From: Methanomassiliicoccaceae archaeon UBA328
GTDB taxonomy: Archaea; Thermoplasmatota; Thermoplasmata; Methanomassiliicoccales; Methanomethylophilaceae
Length of the DNA: 64,000 bases
Assembly: GCA_002506905.1 (NCBI GenBank)
Contig: DAYM01000005.1
Span: 106,931-170,930, forward strand
Reading direction: 5' to 3'
The notes under the pieces are model-generated. The model was not told the origin of the DNA. It saw only the letters and a list, made by a program, of their open reading frames with translations, and made no database searches. Below are positions 1-8,155 of the stretch, piece after piece (the stretch's first letter is position 1; the number at the start of each line of letters is the position of its first letter). A program made the translations under genes and the position numbers.

Positions 1-35
1 ATACATAACAGAGGCTATTCAATAATCCGATATAT

Positions 36-347
36 TCATTCTGATTGTATCGGGGTCATTTCGCTTACAAAGAATATGGAACCGTCATCAGAAAAATTTC
101 CCGATATCGAATATACCGACTCTTCCGGCATCTCTTTGAAATAACACCTTATCGACCTTCCTTCCGTATCCTGAAACGAAAATGTGTATCCTCTCGATGT
201 CTGATCGATATCGTAGACTATTCCTTTGATGCTGTCATCGGTCTCATCATCACTGTTCTCTCCGGGCATCAAAAATACAGATATCAAAATTATAACCGAT
301 ATCGAAACACACATCAGAAAATATTTGTCATTGAGAATTCCTGTCAT
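36..347 (-). CDS. Membrane-anchored small protein with an OB-fold-like domain
   Basis: This 103-residue protein has one hydrophobic segment at about residues 9-27, an acidic linker at about 30-40, and a C-terminal domain of about 60 residues. The domain has the strand rhythm of an OB-fold: GIVYDID, then FSFQDTEGRSI, then VYSISGNFSDDG. This suggests an oligonucleotide/oligosaccharide-binding fold held on the membrane. The fold call is inferred from pattern only and no enzyme motif is visible. A TATA-like CTTTATAATATT lies about 25 bp upstream of the start on the minus strand, beside the left origin recognition box. The gene reads away from orc1 and shares its AT-rich composition. The function is unknown. 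Confidence 0.55.
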   Translation of the reverse strand: MTGILNDKYFLMCVSISVIILISVFLMPGENSDDETDDSIKGIVYDIDQTSRGYTFSFQDTEGRSIRCYFKEMPEESVYSISGNFSDDGSIFFVSEMTPIQSE

Positions 348-403
348 GATTCACTGATCTTTCATAAGAATATTATAAAGAAAGATATACAATTAAACAA
401 ACT

Positions 404-428
404 CCCCCACCCCTTCATTTCCACTGCA
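404..428 (-). other. Left origin recognition box (ORB)
   Basis: Read on the minus strand, this 25-bp element contains TGCAGTGGAAATGAAG followed by a G-rich end (GGGTGGGGG). It matches the known archaeal ORB plan: a CAGTGGAAA core with a G-string on one side, bound by Orc1/Cdc6. An identical 25-bp copy lies in the opposite orientation just after the orc1 gene. Both G-strings point outward from orc1. Confidence 0.75.
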
Positions 429-485
429 GAAAAAAATAGATATTTTTAGAAAATAACAAAGAATTCTCGAAAGAAAAAATTGAAA

Positions 486-506
486 GATCGATCGTTAGAT
501 CGATCG
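486..506. repeat. Paired GATCGATCG repeat, possible hairpin
   Basis: GATCGATCG occurs twice, separated by TTA. Because GATCGATC is self-complementary, the two copies can form an 8-bp stem. On the minus strand it is followed by T-rich DNA and lies just downstream of a 28-residue reading frame. It may be that gene's terminator or an origin element. Confidence 0.4.
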
Positions 507-519
507 AAAATTGTTGATA

Positions 520-606
520 TCAGAAGAAACTTCCGATAGCGTACAGGATCAGAACGAATGCGACGATCCCAAGAATACAAGCTCCGATAACAAGCCATCC
601 TTTCAT
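520..606 (-). CDS. 28-residue single-span membrane peptide
   Basis: The reading frame begins MKGWLVIGACILG and ends AIGSFF. It is almost entirely one transmembrane helix, with one basic residue at the N-terminus. A good Shine-Dalgarno-like AAGGTGA lies about six bases before the ATG, and this is the main support for translation. A hairpin with T-rich flank follows the stop. It stands alone between the origin box and orc1. It resembles small membrane proteins in general. No family is recognised. Confidence 0.5.
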   Translation of the reverse strand: MKGWLVIGACILGIVAFVLILYAIGSFF

Positions 607-744
607 TATTTTCACCTTTGCTTTACGCAATACAAAAGGATAATGAACGTTCTGTTATAAAAGGAATGTACAAAGAATAAAATCGGTCATAAGAGGTTTT
701 ATAATCTAGATCCAACTTACCTCATTCCATTGGAAAAAGTGGTA

Positions 745-1995
745 ATGCGAATGGAAGAAAAAAAAGAAAAATCCATATTTGAAAAATATATGGAAAAAAG
801 GAATATTTTGATAAAAAACAGAAACATCCTTCAATCCTCATACATTCCCGAACAATTACCACACAGAGACGAGCAGATCAAAAAAATAGCCGAGATCTTA
901 GCTCCCTGTCTTAACAGAGACAAACCATCCAACATTCTTATTTACGGAAAAACGGGAACCGGAAAAACCGCTGTTCTGAATTATATCGGAAAAGAATTGA
1001 AAAAAGCAGATCCCGATGAAAAGAATTGCAGTTTCATCTATGTGAATTGCGAAGTCGTTGATACACCGTCCGGAATTCTGTATAATATATCAAATCAGAT
1101 CATAACGGAATATAACAGAAAGATACCGTTCACAGGATGGGCATTGGATAAGATTTATTATGAACTTTCAAATTATATTGATGAGAAAGATAAGGTCTTC
1201 ATTATCGTTCTTGATGAGATCGACAGATCGTTCAAGAAGAACGGTGACGATATATTCTATTTCCTTACAACAATGAATGAGATACTCAAAAAATCAAGAG
1301 TATCCATTATCGGAATAACAAATAATTCAAAATTTACCGAATTGCTTTCAACAAAGATCAAAAGCAGATTGGGTGAAGAGAAAATAGTATTCAATCCGTA
1401 TAATTCGATAGAATTACAGGATATTCTTTCCGACAGAGCAAAATGCGTTTTTGATGAAGGGGTTTTGGATCCTGCTGTCATTCCGTATTGCGCTGCTTTG
1501 TCTGCTCAGGATTCCGGAGATGCAAGAAAAGCTCTTGATTTCTTAAGAATAGCAGCAGATATTGCTGAAAGAAACGGAGATTCCGTTGTTACCGAAGCTC
1601 ATGTTAATTCTGCTCGTGAGAAGATTGAATTCGATGCAGTGATAGAAGTAATGAATACTATCACAAATCAATCAAAGGTCGTTCTTATGAGTATAATCAA
1701 GAATTTTGAAAGTAATAATAAGAAGATGACGACCGGTGATGTTTATACGACATACAGAGAGATCTGTGATATCATAGGTATGACACCTTTGACACAAAGA
1801 AGGGTCGCGGGTCTTATTTCAGAGTTGGATATGTTGGGTATCATTCATGCTCAGGTCAAATCTTTGGGAAGAAACGGAAGGACAAAGGAATTCTCATTGA
1901 ATATCAATCAGGATATCATTGATAAATTCATGAAGAATGAACTGTTCCAGCCTCTCAAAAATTACAAGCCTTCAAAGCAGACGACTTTGATGTGA
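745..1995 (+). CDS. orc1/cdc6: Orc1/Cdc6 replication initiator
   Basis: This AAA+ protein binds origin recognition boxes and loads the MCM helicase. Walker A is GKTGTGKT, about 70 residues from the N-terminus. Walker B is FIIVLDEID, with a sensor-1 strand SIIGITNN. The C-terminal third fits the winged-helix DNA-binding domain of the family. Total length is about 416 residues, normal for archaeal Orc1/Cdc6. The frame is open from a TTG 15 bases earlier, but the promoter TATA (about 698-707) puts the transcript start near 729, so one of two close ATG codons (745 or 751) is more likely. The gene lies between two identical ORBs. It is much more AT-rich than genes after 3 kb. Confidence 0.93.
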   Translation: MRMEEKKEKSIFEKYMEKRNILIKNRNILQSSYIPEQLPHRDEQIKKIAEILAPCLNRDKPSNILIYGKTGTGKTAVLNYIGKELKKADPDEKNCSFIYVNCEVVDTPSGILYNISNQIITEYNRKIPFTGWALDKIYYELSNYIDEKDKVFIIVLDEIDRSFKKNGDDIFYFLTTMNEILKKSRVSIIGITNNSKFTELLSTKIKSRLGEEKIVFNPYNSIELQDILSDRAKCVFDEGVLDPAVIPYCAALSAQDSGDARKALDFLRIAADIAERNGDSVVTEAHVNSAREKIEFDAVIEVMNTITNQSKVVLMSIIKNFESNNKKMTTGDVYTTYREICDIIGMTPLTQRRVAGLISELDMLGIIHAQVKSLGRNGRTKEFSLNINQDIIDKFMKNELFQPLKNYKPSKQTTLM

Positions 1996-2032
1996 TCCCA
2001 ATCACACCAACTGTGTTTTATCTTCTTTATGT

Positions 2033-2057
2033 TGCAGTGGAAATGAAGGGGTGGGGG
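2033..2057 (+). other. Right origin recognition box (ORB)
   Basis: This is an exact 25-bp copy of the element before orc1, in the opposite orientation: TGCAGTGGAAATGAAG followed by GGGTGGGGG. It lies 37 bases after the orc1 stop and directly abuts the 3' end of the convergent signal peptidase gene. Confidence 0.75.
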
Positions 2058-2059
2058 CC

Positions 2060-2902
2060 TTACTTTTTCCTTTCTTTATTCAATCTGTAGAATTTTGAAT
2101 ATTCACGATAATTAATGATCGAATTTGCTGCCAAGAATGCTAATAATATCGCAGCCAATGAGATGACCATACTCGGAATGGAATTAGGAACCCAATCGTT
2201 AATTCTATTCATATATTCATTCTTTACCAATTTAAGAATGCCGCCCCACGGGATCTCGATCCATGCAACAGAATTGATATCCTCATAGGTAACCAATCCT
2301 TTTGTTATCGAAGTGCTCTGGTCGAAATAATTGTTTGTGGATGCATTATCTCCCTTGGTCAGATATCCGCTGTACTCATATCCTTCCAGATCGCTGAAGT
2401 TAAAAGAGACCGTTTTATTTCCATATCCGATATTATACAGTTCCAAAGTGCCGGATAATTTAGTATAATCCGTACCGCTGGTGCATGACCAATTACCATC
2501 GAAATTTGCAAGGCTCGGTGCACTCCATGTATCGACACCGTAGATCTCTCCGACATATTCGAGATATAGTATCAGACGATGAATGACGGGATTCAGATTG
2601 CTAGACGGATTTCTCTCATAGACAACGACATTTCCGTATTCCCCGAAAGAAGAGTATCCGGAAGCATAGCCGTCTACATATGTCGTCAGCTGGCTATAAC
2701 TGTCTTTGTTCTTCAGTATGACCATATCCCCGGTGTCGATTACACCTAATTGGGATTCATCGGAATGTTGCATGCTCCAGGATTCCACGTTCGTAAAAGT
2801 GGGATCTACGTCGGAAGCTGTTTGTATGTACAGATATCCTCCGCCGATCAGAGCAAATGCGACGACCATGATTATGATCGATTCTATGGCATCCTTGCGC
2901 AT
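2060..2902 (-). CDS. Signal peptidase I (archaeal S26B type)
   Basis: The protein has an N-terminal membrane segment (about residues 7-27), a large external domain, and a second membrane segment near the C-terminus (about 243-262). The family signature is present: VESWSMQHS with the nucleophilic Ser, PVIHR with the His that replaces the bacterial Lys in archaeal and ER signal peptidases, and TKGDNA with the supporting Asp. It would cleave secretory signal peptides outside the membrane. Its 280 residues and C-terminal anchor fit euryarchaeal forms. It converges on orc1 and shares that region's AT-rich composition. Confidence 0.8.
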   Translation of the reverse strand: MRKDAIESIIIMVVAFALIGGGYLYIQTASDVDPTFTNVESWSMQHSDESQLGVIDTGDMVILKNKDSYSQLTTYVDGYASGYSSFGEYGNVVVYERNPSSNLNPVIHRLILYLEYVGEIYGVDTWSAPSLANFDGNWSCTSGTDYTKLSGTLELYNIGYGNKTVSFNFSDLEGYEYSGYLTKGDNASTNNYFDQSTSITKGLVTYEDINSVAWIEIPWGGILKLVKNEYMNRINDWVPNSIPSMVISLAAILLAFLAANSIINYREYSKFYRLNKERKK

Positions 2903-3016
2903 CGGGGCATCATCACGTTATTCCGTTATATTGATTTGGATTGATAATCATTTACCATTCTGGCATAGTGATTGAATCAATTTCGTCAACAGTAAAGGAA
3001 TAATACGGAGACAACA

Positions 3017-3511
3017 ATGACACTCTCGATGAAGAGACCTTCCAACGATGAGTATTTTATGTCCATGGCCTACCTGGTATCCTCCAGGTCAACATGTATC
3101 AGGAGGAAGGTCGGAGCCATTATCGTAAAGGACAAGCACATCCTCTCCACAGGCTACAACGGTTCTCCCAAAGGCACCCGTCACTGTGAGGAACTGGGAT
3201 GTATAAGGGAACAGCTGAAGATCCCGTCCGGAACAAGGCACGAATTATGCAGAGGCGTTCATGCAGAACAGAATGCCGTTGCGCAGGCCGCATATTTCGG
3301 AGTAAGTGTGAACGGAGGTATCGTCTATTGTACGACCTTCCCCTGCTCCATGTGTGCGAAGATCCTGATAAATTCCGGCATAACCGAGATCGTTTACGAC
3401 AACGGATATATGGACGAGCTTTCCAAGGAATTGTTGGCAGAAACGGATATTAAGATCCGCAGGTTCCAATTTGACGGAAAGAAGCTTCTCGACGATATTC
3501 CCTTAGTATAA
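3017..3511 (+). CDS. dCMP deaminase (ComEB-like cytidine deaminase family)
   Basis: The enzyme deaminates dCMP to dUMP for thymidylate synthesis. The zinc-binding and catalytic motifs are present: HAEQNAV (zinc His and catalytic Glu) and [10 protein letters not shown] (two zinc Cys). An extra set of possible zinc ligands ([11 protein letters not shown]) sits upstream, as in the dCMP deaminase subgroup. Length (164 residues) is typical. The start follows an AC-rich leader with GGAG about seven bases before the ATG. The gene stands alone before the ATP synthase operon and begins the GC-richer part of the window. Confidence 0.88.
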   Translation: MTLSMKRPSNDEYFMSMAYLVSSRSTCIRRKVGAIIVKDKHILSTGYNGSPKGTRHCEELGCIREQLKIPSGTRHELCRGVHAEQNAVAQAAYFGVSVNGGIVYCTTFPCSMCAKILINSGITEIVYDNGYMDELSKELLAETDIKIRRFQFDGKKLLDDIPLV

Positions 3512-3529
3512 ATAATAAGAAAAAAGAGA

Positions 3530-3541
3530 CATATGTTTAAG
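3530..3541 (+). promoter_or_regulatory. Putative TATA element of the ATP synthase operon
   Basis: CATATGTTTAAG lies about 47 bases before the TTG start of atpH in the only sizeable gap before the operon. This spacing would leave a leader of about 25 bases containing GGGGAGTG. It was found by inspection only. Confidence 0.35.
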
Positions 3542-3587
3542 TAAGGTCAATGGATACCGAAGCCCGCAAATAGTCGGGGAGTGTAAA

Positions 3588-3920
3588 TTGAGCCGAACTG
3601 ACATACTTTCGGAAATTAAAGGAGCAGAAGCGAAAGCGGACGCCATGGTCGTTAAGGCCGAGGCTGATAAAAAGGACGCGATCGCGGAGGCTCGCAGGGA
3701 TTCTGTTAAGAGAATTCAGGATGCTGAAGCAGCAATGCGCAGCTCCTATGAATCCGCCATGACCAAGGAAAAAGAAGAACTCGATGTTATGAGGTCTGAA
3801 AAGCTCGCCGTAGGTGAGAAAGAGGCCGACAAGATCGAATCTTCCTCCAACAGTCAGATGCAGGAAGTAAAAGATTTTCTAGAGAAGAAATTCGAGGAGA
3901 ACATAAATGTCACTTCCTGA
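3588..3920 (+). CDS. atpH: A-type ATP synthase subunit H (peripheral stalk)
   Basis: The protein is 110 residues, highly charged and helical throughout, with an Ala/Lys/Glu-rich coiled-coil pattern. This fits subunit H, which pairs with subunit E in the peripheral stalk linking the membrane motor to the catalytic head. It is the first gene of the operon. The start is TTG, preceded by GGGGAGTG. No ATG lies near it, and the N-terminus reads MSRTDILSEIKGAEAKA, as expected for the family. Its 3' end overlaps the start of atpI by 14 bases, suggesting translational coupling. Confidence 0.8.
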   Translation: MSRTDILSEIKGAEAKADAMVVKAEADKKDAIAEARRDSVKRIQDAEAAMRSSYESAMTKEKEELDVMRSEKLAVGEKEADKIESSSNSQMQEVKDFLEKKFEENINVTS

Positions 3921-5988
3921 GTCGATGAGTAGGATTGTGATTGTGGGTACCAAATCACGCATGGATGAGGCCATTGAGGCATTCTACCAGCTGAAGGCAC
4001 TCCACCTGATCGATCATACCACCGGCGCAGACGGACTCTCGATCGGTACGCCTATGTCCAGGAACGCAAAGGCCTCTGAGAGGCTTTTGAAGGTCAGGGC
4101 AATGGAGAAGGAACTTGGTATCAAAAAACATGCCAAGACCCCCAAAGTTCCGGTCGACGAGATTAGGAGTCAGATCAATGCTGACAGCGTCGAAAATGTC
4201 GAGAAGGAGATCATGTCTGTTCTCGACAGAAGGAATGATCTTAATCAAAGAATCACTGAGTTAAACTCTAAGAAGAAGAACTTGGAGCTTCTCGGACCGA
4301 TCCCTGTGGATCTGGACCTCTATTCGGGGTACAAGACCATCACATCGATCGTTGGTTCAGTCACCGAGGATCCCACCGAGGTCCTGAAAACAATTGGCGA
4401 CATCGAATATTTCGTATCTTTTGATAAGAAAGAAGGCGGAATCGTTGCTGTTTTCGCAAGGAAATCGGACAGGGACAAGATTTCGGCAGCTTTAGTCGAT
4501 TTCGGATTCACGGAGATCACCGTTCCTGAGGGAAAGGGTCCCGTGAGCGAAGTACTCGCAGTGACAGACGAAAAGCTGACCGACCTCAACGGCCAGCTTG
4601 AATCGGTCGGGAAAGAACTCGAAGCGCTTCAGATGAAACACCAAACATTCCTTAAGGCATCTGACGAGCAGCTGTCTATTGAGATCGAGAAGGGAGAGGT
4701 TCCCCTCAAGGTCGCAGTTACAGAGTACTCGTACATCATGGACGCCTGGGTACCCACGAACAGAGTAGAAGACGTTAAGAACGAGCTTGAATCCAAGCTC
4801 GGCAACGACATCTACGTCGAGTTCCAGGAGACCCGCGGCAGAAGGATGGAAGAAGCCGAGGAAGTTGAGGACAGATACAAGAAAGTTCCGACAAAATTCA
4901 ACAACGGAAAGATCACAAAAGAATTCCAGTACCCCACCAAATTGGTGTCGGTGCCGAAATATCAGGAAATCGACCCTTCGGTCCTTATCATGATCTTCCT
5001 TCCGCTTATGTTCGGATTTATGGTCGGAGACTGCGGATACGCCATCCCATTCATTATCTTGGGAGCGTACGGATTGAAAGTAACACACCACAAAGACTGG
5101 CGCGCCATCGCGACCGTATTGTTCTTCGGCGGTATTTGGGCATTCATTTTCGGATTCCTCTTCTTCGGAGAGGCCCTAGGAATGCACTTCGTCACCGGAG
5201 AAATCGAAAATACGATCTGGGGCGGAGGAGTGAATGTGACCTGGGATATGCTTCTCGGAGTTACATTCCCCGAGTGGTTCAGCGGACTGCTGCCTTTCGG
5301 CCACGGAGTCGGAAAGCTCGAAGCTGTTACGCTGCTGCTCAAATTGTCGGTCTACGTCGGAATCGTCCACCTTATGATCGGATACCTGTGCGGATTCTAC
5401 AACAAGTACATCCAGCACGGATTCAAGGAGGCCTTTATCGAGAAGGGAGGATGGATCCTCTCATTCATCGGAATGGTCGTTCTCTGTTTCGTGCTTACAC
5501 AGGTCATGATCGTCGAGGAGGCGTCCATCGTAATTCGCGGACAGCAGGTATTGATCGTTACTGCGATCGGATTCATCCTGCTTATCGCCGGTGTGATCAT
5601 AAACTTCAAGAGAGAGAAGGCACAGGCAATTCTGGAACTTCCCGGAATGGTAGGAAACATTCTTTCTTACACCCGTCTGGCCGCTATCGGTATGTCCAAG
5701 GCCGGTATGGCATTGGCATTCAACTACATCGTGTTCGGTATGATCGTGGGAATCCAGAACGGAGTTTCCAGTATTATCATGTTAATTCTGGGTATACTGT
5801 TGTTCGCATTCCTTCACTTGGTCATCTGGACACTCGCCATCCTGTCCGGTGGACTGCACGCCTTAAGGTTGCAGTTCGTTGAACTGATGACGAAGTTCTT
5901 CGAGGGTAACGGAACTGAGTTCAAGCCCCTGAAGATCAAACGTGAAAAAACAATTTTAACCACAGAAAATATCAATAAAGAGGTATAA
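3907..5988 (+). CDS. atpI: A-type ATP synthase subunit I (a-subunit, ion channel)
   Basis: This 693-residue protein is the membrane stator. The first half (to about residue 350) is soluble with coiled-coil stretches and contacts the peripheral stalks. The second half has about seven or eight membrane helices. The essential Arg of the ion channel is in NILSYTRLAAIG, and the C-terminal helix pair ends in GLHALRLQFVE, both typical of V/A-type a-subunits. It overlaps atpH and lies two bases before atpK. Length is normal for the family. Confidence 0.93.
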   Translation: MSLPESMSRIVIVGTKSRMDEAIEAFYQLKALHLIDHTTGADGLSIGTPMSRNAKASERLLKVRAMEKELGIKKHAKTPKVPVDEIRSQINADSVENVEKEIMSVLDRRNDLNQRITELNSKKKNLELLGPIPVDLDLYSGYKTITSIVGSVTEDPTEVLKTIGDIEYFVSFDKKEGGIVAVFARKSDRDKISAALVDFGFTEITVPEGKGPVSEVLAVTDEKLTDLNGQLESVGKELEALQMKHQTFLKASDEQLSIEIEKGEVPLKVAVTEYSYIMDAWVPTNRVEDVKNELESKLGNDIYVEFQETRGRRMEEAEEVEDRYKKVPTKFNNGKITKEFQYPTKLVSVPKYQEIDPSVLIMIFLPLMFGFMVGDCGYAIPFIILGAYGLKVTHHKDWRAIATVLFFGGIWAFIFGFLFFGEALGMHFVTGEIENTIWGGGVNVTWDMLLGVTFPEWFSGLLPFGHGVGKLEAVTLLLKLSVYVGIVHLMIGYLCGFYNKYIQHGFKEAFIEKGGWILSFIGMVVLCFVLTQVMIVEEASIVIRGQQVLIVTAIGFILLIAGVIINFKREKAQAILELPGMVGNILSYTRLAAIGMSKAGMALAFNYIVFGMIVGIQNGVSSIIMLILGILLFAFLHLVIWTLAILSGGLHALRLQFVELMTKFFEGNGTEFKPLKIKREKTILTTENINKEV

Positions 5989-5990
5989 AA

Positions 5991-6215
5991 ATGGCAGATG
6001 TTGGAACAGGACTTATTGCAATTGGAGCAGGACTTGCAGTCGGACTTACAGGTCTCGGTGCAGGTATGGCAGAGAAAGATGTCGGAGCAGCCGCAGTAGG
6101 TGCAATCACAGAAAATGAAGCACTCTTCGGTAAAGCTATGATCTTCATGGTTTTCCCTGAGACAATTGTCATCTTCGGTCTCGTTATCGCAATCATGGCT
6201 ATCTTCATTATGTAA
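5991..6215 (+). CDS. atpK: A-type ATP synthase subunit K (c-ring proteolipid)
   Basis: The protein is a 74-residue hairpin of two membrane helices, so this is the simple single-hairpin c-subunit. The ion-binding Glu lies in helix 2 within FPETIVIFGLV. The first helix is Gly/Ala-rich and shows no Gln, the residue that marks many sodium-type c-subunits. The coupling ion therefore cannot be called sodium from sequence alone. The gene sits between I and E, in the usual methanogen order. Confidence 0.92.
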   Translation: MADVGTGLIAIGAGLAVGLTGLGAGMAEKDVGAAAVGAITENEALFGKAMIFMVFPETIVIFGLVIAIMAIFIM

Positions 6216-6231
6216 GTCTAGAGGCCCATCC

Positions 6232-6789
6232 ATGGCACTTGACAACGTAACGAAGGAGATCATCGCGAACGCCGATGCACAGGTCTCCGAGATCAAAGCT
6301 GCCCAGGCAGCCGAGATCAAGAAGATCCAGGCAGAGACAGACGCGGCGATCGCCGAAATGAAAGAAAAAGAGGACAAAAAGCTCAAAGAAGCAGTTGAGC
6401 TACTCAAACGCCAGGAGCTTTCCAGTGCAGATCTGGAAAGCAAGAAAATCGTCCTGTCGAAGAAGAAAGAGATCCTCGCCAAGGCATTCGAGACAGTTCT
6501 CGCCGACCTTGAATCAGCTCCCGAAGACGAGAGACTGACACAATACAAGGCAATGGTAAAGGCAGCAAAGACCGTCATCGATTCCCCCAAGGCATTTGTC
6601 TCGGAGAACGACAAATTCACAGCCAAACAGCTGGGAGTGAAATCCGTCGAGACAGATTCGAGGATACGCGCTGGTATCATCCTCCAGAGTGAGGACGGAA
6701 CCATCGAGGTCGACATGCAGTATGAGACCATTCTCCAGACGATCTGGGACCGCGAGATCAAAACTTTGTCGGATATCCTATTTAGGTGA
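6232..6789 (+). CDS. atpE: A-type ATP synthase subunit E (peripheral stalk)
   Basis: This 185-residue protein has a long charged N-terminal helix rich in Ala, Glu and Lys (about residues 1-90) and a globular C-terminal part of about 95 residues. This is the plan of subunit E, the partner of H in the peripheral stalk. The ATG chosen (MALDNVTKEII) lies 16 bases after the atpK stop. The frame is open further upstream, but that would run back into atpK. The stop overlaps a GTG that could start atpC. Confidence 0.88.
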   Translation: MALDNVTKEIIANADAQVSEIKAAQAAEIKKIQAETDAAIAEMKEKEDKKLKEAVELLKRQELSSADLESKKIVLSKKKEILAKAFETVLADLESAPEDERLTQYKAMVKAAKTVIDSPKAFVSENDKFTAKQLGVKSVETDSRIRAGIILQSEDGTIEVDMQYETILQTIWDREIKTLSDILFR

Positions 6790-6794
6790 GACAT

Positions 6795-7850
6795 ATGTTT
6801 AGGCGCAGCGGAAAGAAAGGCAACTATGCATACACCGTAGCTAGGGTAAAGGCCAAAAAGTCCCTCCTGATGAAAGAAGAGGATTACAGCAAAATGCTGA
6901 TGATGTCCGTCCCGGAGATCTCCCGTTACATCAGTGAGACCGGTTACTCGAAAGAGATGACCGACCTTGCAGGAAAATACGTGGGATTGGATCTCCTGGA
7001 ACATGCTACCTACGGCAGCATGGCAGCGGTATTCGGAGATATCCTTACAGCTTCACAGGGAGAATTGAAGGACATGGTCTCGGCATATCTCGCAAAATGG
7101 GATTACTGGAACCTTAAGGTCATACTCCGCGGAAAAACATACGGTCTCGATGCTGAAGGTATCAAGGGAGACCTTGTACCTGCAGGCAGTCTCAGCGCCG
7201 AAGCTTTGGATAAACTCATCTCATATGAAACTGAGGACGACATCCTTACAGGATTTACCGCATTGGCACATGTGGCGATCCCCGCAGAGGTCATCTCCGC
7301 CTACAAGGCCGAGAAGAACCTGGGGGTCATCGAGGACTACCTCGACAAATGTTACTATGCGAACCTGATCAGAAGCATCAACCCCCGTTCGAGACCCGAG
7401 TCGCTCTTCCTTAACTACGTTAAGCAGGAGATCGACGTGAAGAATCTCGAGACGATCCTCAAGCTCAAGCTCGAGGGCATACACGGCGAGGCAGTGATGA
7501 AGTACTTCATCCCCGGTGGAAAGCAGATAGACCTCAAGTTCGCGACACAGCTCGCGAATGCAGAGACGATCGATGTAGCAATGTCTGATATCGGCCAGCT
7601 TGACTTCTATGAAGATATCAAGGAAGGCCTCGAGACAGCTTCGTCATCGCTCATGGGCGTTGCTTCCGGAATGAAGAAGTACGAGATGGATCAGGCAAAG
7701 AAGTTCTCACATCTGTACCCTCTGTCCGTGATACCTGTGCTCGATTTCATGATCCACAAGGAGAATGAGGTCAGCAACATCAGGATCATCGCAAGGGGAA
7801 CAGAGAGCGGATTGGATAAAGAAGCAATCAGAAAACTACTGGTGATCTAA
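6795..7850 (+). CDS. atpC: A-type ATP synthase subunit C (central stalk socket)
   Basis: This is a mostly helical protein of about 351 residues, the size of subunit C, which connects the rotor shaft (D/F) to the K ring. The N-terminus MFRRSGKKGNYAYTVARV is typical of the family. The ATG is preferred over a GTG nine bases earlier because TAGGTGAG lies just before it as a ribosome binding site. The stop TAA overlaps the ATG of atpF by one base, which suggests coupled translation. Confidence 0.9.
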   Translation: MFRRSGKKGNYAYTVARVKAKKSLLMKEEDYSKMLMMSVPEISRYISETGYSKEMTDLAGKYVGLDLLEHATYGSMAAVFGDILTASQGELKDMVSAYLAKWDYWNLKVILRGKTYGLDAEGIKGDLVPAGSLSAEALDKLISYETEDDILTGFTALAHVAIPAEVISAYKAEKNLGVIEDYLDKCYYANLIRSINPRSRPESLFLNYVKQEIDVKNLETILKLKLEGIHGEAVMKYFIPGGKQIDLKFATQLANAETIDVAMSDIGQLDFYEDIKEGLETASSSLMGVASGMKKYEMDQAKKFSHLYPLSVIPVLDFMIHKENEVSNIRIIARGTESGLDKEAIRKLLVI

Positions 7851-8155
7851 TGCAGATAGCGGTTATCGGAAGCGACGAGTTCGTACTGGGATTCAGGTTA
7901 GCTGGACTCAGGCGTGTGTTCGTCGCAGGAAAAGATGACTACCAGGACAAGATGGCAGAGGCAATGGAGGACCCCAATATCGGTATCCTCGCTGTCGATG
8001 CAAAGGACCTGGAGTATCTTCCCGCTAACGTTAGGACAAAGGTAATGGATTCGATCCAGCCTGTTGTCGTACCGGTAGGCGGAGATGAGAGCGACCTTCG
8101 TGAGAAGGTCAAGAGAGCAATTGGCGTTGACTTATACAAAACAGAGGATGAATAA
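7850..8155 (+). CDS. atpF: A-type ATP synthase subunit F (central stalk)
   Basis: The protein is 101 residues with a Rossmann-like alternation: MQIAVIGSDEFVLGFRLAG at the start and a later GILAVDAKDLEYL. These are hallmarks of subunit F, the small central-stalk subunit that binds D and tunes ATPase activity. It overlaps the atpC stop by one base, and its own stop is directly followed by the atpA start codon. Confidence 0.92.
   Translation: MQIAVIGSDEFVLGFRLAGLRRVFVAGKDDYQDKMAEAMEDPNIGILAVDAKDLEYLPANVRTKVMDSIQPVVVPVGGDESDLREKVKRAIGVDLYKTEDE

Larger units (their letters stand above)
430..729. other. AT-rich putative unwinding region of the replication origin
   Basis: This stretch between the left ORB and orc1 is markedly AT-rich and holds only one tiny reading frame, on the minus strand. 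It has long A/T runs, GATCGATCG repeats and the orc1 promoter (TTTTATAATC at about 698-707). An AT-rich segment next to an ORB and an orc1/cdc6 gene is the usual plan of archaeal origins. The duplex-unwinding role is inferred. Confidence 0.5.
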
